A DNA stretch of 64,000 bases, from NCBI GenBank assembly GCA_036788295.1, contig DAIQNR010000004.1, forward strand, positions 71,294-135,293, in the 5' to 3' direction. Position numbers and translations under genes: made by a program. The notes beneath the pieces were generated by a model. It worked only from the letters and a program-made list of their open reading frames with translations. It did no database searches and was not told the DNA's origin. Shown one piece after another: positions 52,101-61,900 of this stretch. Numbering within the stretch: the stretch's first letter is position 1; the number at the start of each line of letters is the position of its first letter. This DNA is from JAHQVK01 sp036788295. GTDB taxonomy: Bacteria; Myxococcota; Kuafuiibacteriia; Kuafuiibacteriales; Kuafuiibacteriaceae.

Positions 52101-52711
52101 CCCCGGTCACCCTCGCGGCGGGGTCGCGGCAGGCCCGCTTTCAGGTGGACGCCGGGTCGATGGAAGGCGCGGTCGCCATCGGGGCGGTCGGCTCGGCCGC
52201 GCAGGCGAGCCTCACCATCAGCGCGCTCGTCTCCGTGCTCATCAACGAGGTGTACTACGATGAGCCGGGGCCTGACGGCCCGCTCGTCTTCACCGAGCTG
52301 GTGGGACCCCCGGGGACGGATCTCTCCGGCTGGGAGCTCATCGGCTACGCCCGCGCCAACGGCCAGGTCTACCGGCGGGTGCCGCTCGGCGGGACCATCC
52401 CCGCCCGCGGCCTCTATGTCATCGGCACGGCGCAGGCCACCGGCGACACCCTCGCGAACCGAGACTTCACCGGAAACATCGACTGGCAGAACAACGAGTC
52501 CGCCGTGCAGCTGCTCGACCCGATGGGCCAAGTCATCGACGCGGTCCAGTGGGGCGCGCACCCGAACCTGATGTTCGGCCGGGGCAACCCCGCCCCCCAG
52601 ACCCGGAGCAACCAATCGGAGTCGGTAAGCCGCGACATGGCCCACACCGACACCGGCGACAACGCGACCGACTTTTTGGTTATCAGCCCCCCAACCCCCG
52701 GCGCCCCCTGA
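49118..52711 (+). CDS. Amidohydrolase lipoprotein with TSP3-type, OB-like and lamin-tail domains
   Basis: 1197 aa from ATG at 49118. Signal LLLPLFAALACSD with lipobox LAC, then an Asp/Pro/Gly-rich spacer. Residues ~90-480 form an ATZ/TRZ-like metal-dependent hydrolase: SPGLINPHEHLTF (HxH), TAIIHGVGMNAVD, WSPRTNISLYG, and GTDWPSSGSQN (final Asp). A thrombospondin type 3-like calcium-binding region follows (DQDGDGVPDVADNCP, DRDGDGILNAEDNCP, DMDGIGDVCDRCP). Next is an OB-like region resembling those of extracellular nucleases (PSPGDRVTVTGDVNVFFGQT), Ig-like stretches, and a C-terminal lamin-tail domain (VLINEVYYDEPGPDGPLVF, LSGWELIGY). Surface-exposed enzyme; substrate unknown. Confidence 0.85.
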   Translation: MPAPARTWLSVRRLSLLLPLFAALACSDPDPDPAPDAGSDAGAPVDGGPGADGGADTGPRPDGGTRPDASLPPVVINCPNDPIPGTGAETCSVQMAGSTRLVRGAIVAPEGLLENGHLLIDADGRVVCAGCDCSEAEGFAEATVIACPSGVVSPGLINPHEHLTFAEGSPIPTGDVRYDHRHEWRTGARGAMNLRTPSQSMGSDPVIYAELRHVLGGATAVAGAGGAPGLLRNLDRADPLQEGLGQSAVRYSTFPLGDSNGALRDSGCNYGGLDQPTDNNIQNALAYVPHISEGIDPAARNEFLCLSGRQTGGVELVLDKTAIIHGVGMNAVDYAFASSMGASLVWSPRTNISLYGMTAPITMARALGMNISLGTDWPSSGSQNMLRELACAAQFDDDNNGDAFTDRELVDMATVNAAAALKSDGRIGSFRPGLEADLAIFDATERRQYRAIIEGEPATVALVMRSGLPLYGDSATVEPLRTEGCDPLDVCGTQKLVCVRGETGRTVEQLQVRSGTIELFSCGIPNNEPPCIPFRLSEFTGIPTELDQDGDGVPDVADNCPTVFNPPRPLDRMGEQADADRDGLGDVCDPCPLDPDTTTCTPPDPNDRDGDGILNAEDNCPDDFNPDQSDRDMDGIGDVCDRCPDYPNPGDGPCLTRIYDIKRGDMVGAVRVERALVTAAGADGYFLQTISGDPDHDATLGHDFSGVFVFDRRSERPSPGDRVTVTGDVNVFFGQTQIAGSQLEVDATGTPLPDPLVVLPADVATGGARAAALEAVLLEVQNVVVTDAAPDEGRFGEFIVNDSLRVNNFLYAIDPFPIMGQGLGYIRGVLRFANSNFKLEPRGPADVDQAPVLLSLEPALAFAPENGPEFPLELRLNRPVDAPTPVNLSATGPVSVAGGVTVPMGADRVNVSVTPGLSAPVPAEVRATLGSSMVTAAVRVYGEAEPRTVATVELDAASVRPTESVEGTVTLDLPAPTGGTVVTFTVAPVGTATVAPVTLAAGSRQARFQVDAGSMEGAVAIGAVGSAAQASLTISALVSVLINEVYYDEPGPDGPLVFTELVGPPGTDLSGWELIGYARANGQVYRRVPLGGTIPARGLYVIGTAQATGDTLANRDFTGNIDWQNNESAVQLLDPMGQVIDAVQWGAHPNLMFGRGNPAPQTRSNQSESVSRDMAHTDTGDNATDFLVISPPTPGAP

Positions 52712-52926
52712 GCCCGCATCTCTTTGGTTTCGTCCTCCCCGCTGCGCTCGATGGGGGGTCGAGGTCGGCCTCTTCGCCTTCGGGCTGAGGCTTCACCCGG
52801 GCTCGAACCCTCGAAAAAAATTCGCTCCCGTCCCTTGACTCGAGATCCAGGGCCGCGTTACGCCGCGGCACATGGTCTCGGCCCCCCCCCCGATGGACCC
52901 TTCTGATCCCCGCTTCGCTTGCCAAT

Positions 52927-55900
52927 ATGGCCGGATCCGGTGAGGCATGGACCCAAACGCTGCCCTCCGTGGTTCGGCTGCAGTGCCCGGAGACGACCTG
53001 GGCCGACTGCCTGGATCCTGCGTATCCGGTCAGCCCATGCGGGCAGCAGCAGATCTCCGACTACCTCCAGCAGCCGGACCCGGGCTGGGTCTGCGCGCAA
53101 TGCCAGTCCCCGTCCCATGCGTCCCAATGCGAGGCCTTTTTGAACACAGCCTGCGGGATCGTCGAAGCCGAGCGAAACGGTCGCCATCAGTCTTGGGTGT
53201 GCGCGCCTGACGTGAGCCACGCGAACCCGGTCCGGGTCTACCTCCCGGACAGCCTGACCCAAGGTACGGGCCAGCCCTGGACCGACCGGAGCGCGATCCC
53301 CATCCCCGAAGACCCGGGGCAGCGGGTGAGCAACGGAGTGGAGGGGATGCCCCCGATGTCCGTGGTCGGAGGTCGCATCGAAACCTGTGAGGAGTTTGCC
53401 TACCAAGCCACCTACACACTCACTCGGTGGGTGGAGCGCTTGGTGAAGCAGCAGACCTCCCCCATCGACGGGTGGCACCAGGCCAAGGCGGACTTCCTGC
53501 ATCCGGGCGCTCAGCAAATATCCATCTTCGACATCGACGGCCGGCCTCTCCCCCACCCTGGGCCCGCCGATTGGGGCCAGTGGTTCGACTTCACCTCGCT
53601 CATCTTTGCTTGGGACCGCCCGAACGGTCAGGTCAACTATGGGTTCGGCTTGGGCCGCAGCGTCGTGGCTCGAGACATGGACTGGCACCTCAGGGCCGAG
53701 CAGCAGCTGCTTCAAGCCGGATTTACCCTGCAGATGCTCGAAGACATTCGCGACAAGACGAAGGAGTTCGAGAGCCTGCTCGGTGAGCTTGGCTACACCC
53801 ACCGGCACATGTTCGAAGCCGTGCAGCGCGGGGCCGGTCTCGACGACGGCGTGCCCCCGGAGGCGGTGCTCGAACGCTTGCTGCGGGACCTCGGCCCTGA
53901 GCTTGGGATTTGGCTCATCGTCGCCGAGGGTCTCGCGGCGGAGTTCAACGCGGGCGGGCTGGTCTCGGCCAAGAATGGTCGCTGGACGCTTTCTCAGTCC
54001 GGGTTGCTCGGGGACCCGGGGGCGCCCGAAGGGTTCGCCTACGACGGCGACCATTCTCTGTTGGAGTTCTTCTCCTATCCATCCCGGAACCTGAGCCCGC
54101 TCTTGAAGTTTCGAGGGGACGTCGCGCCGAGCCTGCAAGGCGACCCTCCCTTCGAGTCGATCTTCGCCGACCCCACGCTGTCCGCGTTCACCCACAACGT
54201 AGCGGCGCGGGTCGATGAGCGCATGGTCGCGGCGCTCGCGAATACCCTCCGCGGCTCCACGACCGCGAGCGAGATCTACAACACTCTCGATGCGCGCCGG
54301 GCCGAGGTCGTTCGGCGGCTGAACGAGCTGTACGACGAGCTCCAACCGGTCTGCAACCCGAGCAACCCCGCCTGCGTGTGGGCCCCGAGCTACTTCATCG
54401 AGGCCGTTCAGCGCTACCAGAACTTGGTTTACCAGAGCGAGCTGCGCCGATGCCGTGGGCACACTGGGGGGCCCGTCGTGCTCGACAACCAAGAGCTGTT
54501 CCAGGTCGCCTTCACCATCCCGGAGATCCCGGACAGCCATCGTCCCAGAGGCCCGCTCCCTCCCGGCGTTTCTCACCCGAATCGCTCGACCTGGGAGGAC
54601 CCGAGCGACCTGAACCGCCCCTGGAACGACGAGTTTACCTTCGACTACACCGAGAACCTCGCCTCCATGCGCCGCTTCTTCGCCATGAAGCGATTCTATG
54701 AGGCCCTTCGAAGCCAATTCCTTCGGGCTCGGCAAGGAGCAAGGGATGCTGCGCTGCTCGTTCGAGAGCGATTGAACATCGATCCCGCCACTGGCCGCGC
54801 CACGTTCGCCTCTGCGGACAGCGCGTCGGTGAACGAGGGAAACCGAGCAGTGGTCGCCAAGTTCGAGCGGGACCGCTTCCACGATGAGCGGCTACCCCGC
54901 AGCTCGGGAACGTTCGTAGCGAACGATGCCGACGCGTGCATGCCCGTGTGCGCCTCCCGCCTGGAGGGCGCGGAGAACACGCGCCTGAGGGCCTCGGTGG
55001 GTACGGACCTGTCTCTCATCGCGACCCGAACCGATCGGTCTACCGGGCTCGGCAACAGCTTGGGCATCGCTCTGCCCGAGACGGGCGTAAACGTCGAGGC
55101 GTTCGGCAACGTGGTGACGCTGACCGGAGGCGTTGCGCTGGAGCTGTATGAAGACGGCCGCAAGACGATGACCACGATGGCAGGAGTGGCAACGGGCAAT
55201 GATGTGTGGAAGCTTCGGGCCAACCTGGAGGCCGGCACCCTGTACGACGCCCAAGGAAACCCGTGGCTCGTACGCAACAAACGCAGCTACGGCGTTGGGT
55301 TGCGAGTGGCCGTGGGCGTCGGCAACACGTACATGGTCGGAGTCGTTCCCGTGGTCCTGCAGCTTGGTGTCTCCGCGAGCGCGGACTTTGACGCAAGGAA
55401 TCGCTGGGAGACGGGAGTGGGCTGCGTGTGCGACCCGGACGTCGCGGCCTCGTCCTCCGCCACGAGCATGCACTTCGTCCTGAACGGTCATATTTACGGG
55501 GCCATCGGGATCGGGATCAACTGGGCCAGCGTCGGGGTGAAAGGCCAGTTGAACCTCATCACGTTTGCCTGGGATCGCGAGCAGCAGAAGATCAAGGGGA
55601 CCGGCAGCCCATGCCACGACGCAGCGCTCGCCGCCGCCGCCATGTGTGACTCCAGCCCATGTCAAGGCGGCGTGTGCGCCCCTGGCGTCTGCCAGCCGGG
55701 GGGCGTCCCTCCCCCACCTGGCTGCAGCGCGCTGGTGTGCGCGTCCGACGGTGACACCGTCGGCTACAGTGTCGGCGATGTCTTTCTCGACGCCAACGGC
55801 AACCCGGTGAGCTGCGATCGCTGCTACACCGGTCAGGATATTCCTACGCTCGGGGAGGCCGACATCTGGGTCGAAGGGACCGTAGGGACCGTCCTGGGCG

Positions 55901-56133
55901 GCCGCATCTCCCTCTACGCGGAGATCCTCTTTGCGCGCTGGGAGCGAGACATCGCCCGCTTCGCACCGAAGCTCTTGGGCTCACGCTCCCTCTCGCCCCA
56001 CCAGACCGAGAGGAGCCGCATGACCGCGCTCGAGATTCAAACAGGCGACCGCTGGGCGACCCTCTCGGGGAGGTGGGTGTGCGACGACGTGCTCTTCGGC
56101 CACGTCCTCGATCTCTGTGGGGGTGGCGAGTGA
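52927..56133 (+). CDS. Large Cys-containing protein of unknown function, first gene of secreted cluster
   Basis: 1068 aa from ATG at 52927; no Shine-Dalgarno is obvious and the frame is open back to 52789, so the start is uncertain. The N-terminal ~100 residues contain several cysteines (QCPETTWADCLD, CGQQQISDYLQ, WVCAQCQSP). The middle (~250-600) is helical. Residues ~690-900 are rich in alternating hydrophobic strands (GVGLRVAVGVGNTYMVGVVP, HIYGAIGIGINWASVGVKG), suggesting a beta-barrel or large beta sheet. Then comes a Cys cluster (CDSSPCQGGVCAPGVCQPG). No known domain is recognised. Its stop overlaps the downstream HEAT-type gene by 4 nt, so they are co-translated. Confidence 0.7.
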   Translation: MAGSGEAWTQTLPSVVRLQCPETTWADCLDPAYPVSPCGQQQISDYLQQPDPGWVCAQCQSPSHASQCEAFLNTACGIVEAERNGRHQSWVCAPDVSHANPVRVYLPDSLTQGTGQPWTDRSAIPIPEDPGQRVSNGVEGMPPMSVVGGRIETCEEFAYQATYTLTRWVERLVKQQTSPIDGWHQAKADFLHPGAQQISIFDIDGRPLPHPGPADWGQWFDFTSLIFAWDRPNGQVNYGFGLGRSVVARDMDWHLRAEQQLLQAGFTLQMLEDIRDKTKEFESLLGELGYTHRHMFEAVQRGAGLDDGVPPEAVLERLLRDLGPELGIWLIVAEGLAAEFNAGGLVSAKNGRWTLSQSGLLGDPGAPEGFAYDGDHSLLEFFSYPSRNLSPLLKFRGDVAPSLQGDPPFESIFADPTLSAFTHNVAARVDERMVAALANTLRGSTTASEIYNTLDARRAEVVRRLNELYDELQPVCNPSNPACVWAPSYFIEAVQRYQNLVYQSELRRCRGHTGGPVVLDNQELFQVAFTIPEIPDSHRPRGPLPPGVSHPNRSTWEDPSDLNRPWNDEFTFDYTENLASMRRFFAMKRFYEALRSQFLRARQGARDAALLVRERLNIDPATGRATFASADSASVNEGNRAVVAKFERDRFHDERLPRSSGTFVANDADACMPVCASRLEGAENTRLRASVGTDLSLIATRTDRSTGLGNSLGIALPETGVNVEAFGNVVTLTGGVALELYEDGRKTMTTMAGVATGNDVWKLRANLEAGTLYDAQGNPWLVRNKRSYGVGLRVAVGVGNTYMVGVVPVVLQLGVSASADFDARNRWETGVGCVCDPDVAASSSATSMHFVLNGHIYGAIGIGINWASVGVKGQLNLITFAWDREQQKIKGTGSPCHDAALAAAAMCDSSPCQGGVCAPGVCQPGGVPPPPGCSALVCASDGDTVGYSVGDVFLDANGNPVSCDRCYTGQDIPTLGEADIWVEGTVGTVLGGRISLYAEILFARWERDIARFAPKLLGSRSLSPHQTERSRMTALEIQTGDRWATLSGRWVCDDVLFGHVLDLCGGGE

Positions 56134-57881
56134 GCCGCCGCTCGGCTTTCGCCTCCGGGCTCGTCGTCGCCGCCGCGGCGATGCTTTGGCTGCTCCGACC
56201 CGCACCGCGGGAGCCGGAGCGCTTCGCCCGCTTCGGCGTGAACACCACCTCCCAGGCTCGCCTCGAAGGCAGCCTCTCCGTCGCCGCCGAGTTTCGCGGA
56301 GAGCTCGCGGTGGAATACACCGGGCCGACTTCGGCGCGGGTGCTGGTGACCCGTGTCGCGGCGGGCTGGGTGGAGGCAGGCTCGGGCAACGAAGCGGATC
56401 GGTCGCGGATCCCCGTCGAGGGGCTGCTCGGCCGCTCCGCCGAAGTGGATCTCGAGACCGGCGCCTTCTCGTTGGGCCGGTCGAGCGGGCCGGAGCTCAG
56501 CACCGAGGCGGCCGAATTGCTCCGCACGCTCGCCCTCCAGGTGCCGCCGTGGGCTCGAAGCCCAAAAGATGGTCCGACCGCGAGCCCCGTCGGCGTCGTG
56601 AACGCCCGATATGTAAAGAGCGAAGACGGCTGGGTGCGCCGAGCGGAGTCGGCGGTGGCTTGGGCCGGCGACCCGAATCCACCCCATGCCGCCGACCGGC
56701 TCGAGGAGCGCTGGGAGCTGCGGGCCGCGCGAGGCACGAGAGCTTTCATGGGGGAAGCCAATCTCGAGCGAGAAGTCATCGGCCGTCCGCTCGTCCTCGC
56801 CGTCCGCTGGACTTGGGAGGAGCTCGACGGCGAGACGGCCCCCCTCCCGCTCACGATGTGGGATGACAAGAGGCCGATCTCCGGCCCGGCCCGGCCCCTG
56901 CCCGCCGACCAGGTGGCGCTCGCCAAGCGGAACGCCACCCGCGAAGCCTCCGGAGGCATCGACCTCCCTCGGGTCCTGAGCGGGCTGAAGGGCATGGTCG
57001 GGCCCATGCAGGCCAGCGACGACCGTTTTCTCTGGAGAGCTGCGGCCTACTTCGAGCTCCATCCGGAAGAGCTACCCGCCCTGCTCCCGCTCTTCGCCGA
57101 GCAGGTCGAAGCAGGGAGGAACCCGGGGGCGATTCTGTGGCTGCTCGCCGCAGTGGGGAGCCCCGAGGCCCAGCAGGTCTTCTGGGACGCGCTCGGAGCC
57201 CACGGGACCGCCGTTCGCGGCGAAGTGCTCGGCGAGTGGCTGACCGTGGCCTCCACCTTTCGAGCGCCGAGCGAGGGCACGATGTCCGCGCTTCAGCCCT
57301 ACCTCGAGCACGCGAGCGCCCTGGTCCGAGAGCGTTCGACCCTCGCCCTCGGGGCCGCGGCCGGTTTTGCGTACGGCTCGGAGGCCGCGACCCAAGCGGT
57401 GGAGGAGCTGGAGCGGCGGTGGACGAGCGCCGAGACGCGAGCCGAAAAGGAGCTCGCGGTCACCGCGCTCGGAAACGCGGCGCACCCGTCTTCCCTCCCG
57501 CTCATCGAAGAGGCGGCCCGCTCCGAGGAATGGGCGGTTCGGGCCCGGGCGGCCCGGGCCCTCGTGAAGTATCCAGCCGAGACGGCGCAGCCGTCCCTGG
57601 TCCGGCTGCTCGGCGACACCGACCACGGCGTGCGGGAGAAAACCCACGTCGCGCTCGATGAGCACCTGGCCCAGGGGGCGCCCCTCCTCCCCGGCACCGA
57701 ACAGGCCGTCCTCGAGCGGGCGCGGGCCGGCCTCGACACCGGAGCGATGGCCGCCGCGGTGCGGGTGCTCGCCCGCTCTTCGTCCCCCGATGCCCGCGCC
57801 GCGCTCGAAGCCATCGCCCGTTCCCCCGCCGCGAGCCCCGGCCTCCGGGCCGAGATCCGCCGCGCGCTCACCCGAGGCTGA
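56130..57881 (+). CDS. Membrane-anchored HEAT-repeat protein resembling lipid-transfer N-domains
   Basis: 583 aa from a GTG overlapping the previous stop (GTGA). One N-terminal TM or signal helix (AFASGLVVAAAAMLWLL) leaves the rest outside the cytoplasm. Residues ~30-250 are beta-rich, ending in a segment with a Leu-rich helix (LSTEAAELLRTLALQVPP). Residues ~290-580 are HEAT-like helical pairs (ARAARALVKYPAETAQPSLV, RLLGDTDHGVREKTHVALDE). A beta module followed by a helical superhelix recalls vitellogenin-type large lipid-transfer proteins, including phrases like ILWLLAAVGSPEAQQVF. That resemblance is my inference from layout. It ends 1 nt before the next lipoprotein start. Confidence 0.75.
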   Translation: MSRRSAFASGLVVAAAAMLWLLRPAPREPERFARFGVNTTSQARLEGSLSVAAEFRGELAVEYTGPTSARVLVTRVAAGWVEAGSGNEADRSRIPVEGLLGRSAEVDLETGAFSLGRSSGPELSTEAAELLRTLALQVPPWARSPKDGPTASPVGVVNARYVKSEDGWVRRAESAVAWAGDPNPPHAADRLEERWELRAARGTRAFMGEANLEREVIGRPLVLAVRWTWEELDGETAPLPLTMWDDKRPISGPARPLPADQVALAKRNATREASGGIDLPRVLSGLKGMVGPMQASDDRFLWRAAAYFELHPEELPALLPLFAEQVEAGRNPGAILWLLAAVGSPEAQQVFWDALGAHGTAVRGEVLGEWLTVASTFRAPSEGTMSALQPYLEHASALVRERSTLALGAAAGFAYGSEAATQAVEELERRWTSAETRAEKELAVTALGNAAHPSSLPLIEEAARSEEWAVRARAARALVKYPAETAQPSLVRLLGDTDHGVREKTHVALDEHLAQGAPLLPGTEQAVLERARAGLDTGAMAAAVRVLARSSSPDARAALEAIARSPAASPGLRAEIRRALTRG

Positions 57882-57882
57882 C

Positions 57883-58986
57883 ATGATCGACCGTCGAATT
57901 CTCTACCTCCTCTCTGCCGCCGCTTTCGCCTGCTCGGACCCGGGCGATGACGACCCAACCACCGGGCGAGACGCGAGCCCCTCGGACGCACCCGTAGCCG
58001 ACGCCGCGCGGGATGCTGGGGTGGGCCCCGACGCCGCCCCGGAGGACACCGGCCCCGCCGGACCCGCTCGCTTCGTCTGGCTCACCTCGAGCATCAACAA
58101 CCTGCTCATCGGCGACTCGACCGGGCGCGTGCACGTTGTGACCGGCGACCGCGATTTCTACTTCCCCGAGCTCGAGGGGCCATTCGTGCGGGCCACCATG
58201 GCAACTGGCACTGCGGTTCTCTTGCAGCCCGATGGGGCCCTGGTGCATGTAGTAGACGGCGATTCGAGACGAGAACCCCAGTTTCTTCCCGTTCCGGCGT
58301 GGGCGGAGAGGGTTCATCTCGCCGCCAACAACACCAACACCGTCTGCGCCACCACCACCGCCAATGCCCCGCTCCGCTGCTGGAAGAGAGGAGAGGAGAT
58401 CGAGTTTCCGGGGCCCGTCGTGGACGTGCGGATGGCGAACAGCACGTTGGTCGCGCTCATGGCGGATGGACGAGTCTATCGGGACAGCACGAACGTTCCT
58501 TCGATCCCAAACCAGCTCCCATTGCCCTTCTTCCCGAACCCTCCCTACCGCCACGTCTCGGTGCACCCCGAAGGATGGGTCGTGGCCGCTGTGCGGCAGG
58601 ACGGCCAGGTTGACCTGCTCGCCGGCGCTTATGACCCCTACATCCTACCTTCGGGCATGCAGCTCACTGGTTTCTCCCGCTTCTGGGCCCACCAGGCCTT
58701 CGAGTGGCAGCGCCATCAGCCCTTCCTGATGTGCGGAGAACGAACGGACGAGACCGTCGAGTGCTTCGACCTCGTCGGCCGAACCTCGGAGGTGGACGGA
58801 GCCAATACCCAGGTCATCCCCGACCCGCTCGGCGACCTCTCCGACGTCCGCCTCGGCCCCGACGGGCTCCACCTCATCGGCGTCGATGGTTTCTGCTACA
58901 TCACCAGGGACGGCGAAGCGGAGTGCAGAGCGAGAGAAGAGACCTGGTTCACCGCCCGCACCCCCCGCACCCCCCCGCCTCGCTGA
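57883..58986 (+). CDS. Lipoprotein, probable beta-propeller, unknown function
   Basis: 367 aa from ATG at 57883. Signal peptide ILYLLSAAAFACSD with a probable lipidated Cys. An Asp/Ala/Pro spacer (~20-60) follows. The remainder (~65-355) consists of repeated short beta motifs (DGALVHVVDGD, DGRVYRDSTN, DGQVDLLAGA, DGLHLIGVDGFCYITRDG) about 40-50 residues apart, consistent with an RCC1-like propeller. Cys pairs may form disulfides. Third gene of the cluster; SpvB/YD gene follows after 11 nt. Confidence 0.75.
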   Translation: MIDRRILYLLSAAAFACSDPGDDDPTTGRDASPSDAPVADAARDAGVGPDAAPEDTGPAGPARFVWLTSSINNLLIGDSTGRVHVVTGDRDFYFPELEGPFVRATMATGTAVLLQPDGALVHVVDGDSRREPQFLPVPAWAERVHLAANNTNTVCATTTANAPLRCWKRGEEIEFPGPVVDVRMANSTLVALMADGRVYRDSTNVPSIPNQLPLPFFPNPPYRHVSVHPEGWVVAAVRQDGQVDLLAGAYDPYILPSGMQLTGFSRFWAHQAFEWQRHQPFLMCGERTDETVECFDLVGRTSEVDGANTQVIPDPLGDLSDVRLGPDGLHLIGVDGFCYITRDGEAECRAREETWFTARTPRTPPPR

Positions 58987-58997
58987 AGGAGCCCGCG

Positions 58998-61900
58998 ATG
59001 AATCGGTATCTCCCTCTGCTGCTCATCTTCGGGTCGAGCCTTGCCTCGGCCCAGGCCTTCCCCCCCATGCGGGCCCCGGACCCGAAGGGCTGGGTGACCA
59101 AGTCCGAGACCGAGGCCGTTCCCTTGGGCGTGCCCGAGCCGGTGGTCTCGAGCCGCGGCACGCTCGACTACGCCTTCGAGGTGGAGGTCCCGCCGGCGCG
59201 CGGAGCCCCCTCGCTCTCCATCCGCTACGACTCGGACGCCTCGGCGGGCCTCGCCGGCCTCGGGTGGTCCCTCCACGGACTCCCGGCCATCGTCCGGGTC
59301 CCCGGAGACCACGGCATTGGGTACTACGGGAACCGGGAGGGGGAGGAAGGCCAGGGAGATCCGAGCGCCCCCTTCGACCAGTTTGCTTTTGCGGCGGACC
59401 CGGCGGTCCAACCGAGCGGTGACTCGATCCTCGTGCCCATCCAAGGCACGAATCCCCTGCGCTATGCCCTGCGCCGCGACAATGGCATGCGCTTCGAGCG
59501 ACGGGGCTTCTGCGACTCGGGGCCCTGCGAGTGGGTCGCGTACGACGGCACGGGGGGGCGGCTCACCTTCGGAGCGGTTGGAAGAAACGCTCGCATCACC
59601 GAGACTGTGGGCGGTACGCACAGAATGCACACCTGGGCCTTGACCGGCCACAGCGACCCCTTCGACAACGCCTACCAGGTCGCGTATCTCGCCTTCGATC
59701 CCAACAACCCAGCGTCGCTAGGGGAGCTGCTCCCCGAAATCATCACCTATCCAGGGAAGAGCGGGGGTGTCGGTCGTTTCGTCCGTTTCGCCTATCAAGC
59801 CCTCTCCGCCGATGACCGAAGCCCCGGTGTCGACCAGAGCGCGCTCCCCGGGCGGCTTCGCCGGCGCGCCCTGCTTCGATCCATCCAGGGCACGGTCGAA
59901 TCTCCCGAAGGCCCGGCGGTCACGAGCGTGCAGCTCGGCTTCGAGCCGAGCGCCATCTCGGGGCGCCCTCTGCTTCGCCGCATCGAGAGGCCAGGGCATC
60001 CCGACATCGTGTTGTCCTACGAGGAGGCCGACCGGGGGCACCAGCTCATGGGCCAGGAGCGCCGGTCGACTTTTGGCGACGAGATCGCCTCGGCGGAGGC
60101 CATGGAACGCAAGCCCTTCTTCGGGACCTACTTCGGGTTCGAAACACCCCCGGGGAGAGACTTCATTGACTACAAGGGAATCAAGCGTTCGGTCAGCCTC
60201 GTCGGGGACGTGGATGGTGATGGTTTTGATGATGTCTTTCGTGCCTTTCGGGGGCCGGTGGCCCAGACCAGCATCAGTGAAGAATTGTCCGACTTCAGTC
60301 TGTGGGAAGCGGTCGAACTCGCCCGAGGAGGGCCGGATGGTCTGGGGCCGTTTGCGCGGGTCTTCCAGAGGCGTCAGCGTTTCGATTGCAACCGATACGC
60401 GCAAACGACTCGGGAGAACTGCCTCTCTCAGGGAACCGTACATGGGGTGCCGGAGCCCGTTGGGGACGCCCAGGTACTGCTCGGGGATTTCAGGGGAGGT
60501 GGGCGCACGGAGCTGCTACTCGCCAGCATCCACGCCAGCCAGCGGAAGCTGACCCTCATTCACTATTCCGGCCCGAACCTCGCGAACCGAGACTTGCGGG
60601 AAGTTGTACTGCCCTTTCTCGGAGTGTTCTCCCGCGTCTTCGTTGGCGACGTGAACCGAGACAACGCCGATGACATCATCATCTATGAGCCCACGACGGG
60701 AGACTTCTCCGTCATCTACGGCACGGAAGGCTTCTTTCTTCCGAATCGGCCCCTGCGCACATCTCGAGTCCCGCGCACCCAAAACTCGCAGGGGACCCGG
60801 ACGGTGCTCGGAAACTACCATGTCTCGAGCAACCTTTGCCAGCTATCCTTCTACGCTTGCCCCGAAAGACCCGAGACCTACTTCCGAGGCGCGGCGGTCG
60901 TCGACCTGAACGGAGATGAGTACCCAGACTTCGTAGCGGTCTTTGGCACTCGGAGGAACAGCGCCGAAGAAGTCGCGGTGGAGTTCGTTCTCGGTGGGCC
61001 CTCGGAACATTTCAGCTCGGCATCGACCCGCAAGGGCTCGTCGGCCTTCTCGGTCGCCCACGCGACCTTCAACCGAATCCTTCCTGGTGACTTCGATGGC
61101 GACGGTCGCGGCGACCTCGCTCTTGTCTACGCTGGCGAGACGGGAGACGCGCTCTCCCTCGTTCCCGGTGGCGCCTCCCCCACACGCATGGACTACAACC
61201 GGCTGGTCCATGTGGTTCGAGGCCGTCCGGTTGCTCGGGATGGCGGGTCCGCCCCTGGTTCGCCACCCTTGGAGTTCGAGGGACGGGTCGTCTCTGTAGC
61301 CTCGGTCCCACAGCCGAATTACGTGCCGCTGGCGGTCAAGGAAGGTCAAGTCCAGTTCTTTCGCCGCGGATACGACCCAGTGAACTCAGCGTTTCCCCCG
61401 GAGCACCCTCTGGTGGGTGACTTCAACGGGGACGGCGTGAGCGACCTCGTGTTTCCCATCTTTCAGTCCCATCAAGGTACCGGGTTTGGAGCAGTGGATC
61501 TCGCCTATGGCGCTCGGGGGCGGGGGCTCGAGCGGCAATGGCGCGCGGCCGACCCGGGCAGCCGTCGAGACTGCATGAGCGCCGGTTCGGGGAGGGCGCC
61601 GATCCCAGGGCGTCATCTCTGTTCCTTGGATCCAACTGGCTTTTCTGTCCGTGACGACCACACCACCGGGCAATTCCTGTTCGCGCTCGCCGATATCAAC
61701 GGCGACGGGATTTCGGACCTGGTGCGTTGGCGCTACGAGCACGAGAGGACCTCCGCGTATTGGGAAGACGCGAACCGAAGTACACCCAATGAGTATGATG
61801 TCGGGAAGCCCGGGCTGACTGTCGATGTGGCGTACTCGAGAGGCGGCGGTCTCACGCGCTCGGGATGGACGCAGTTGTTTTCGAGCAGGGACATTCAGCC

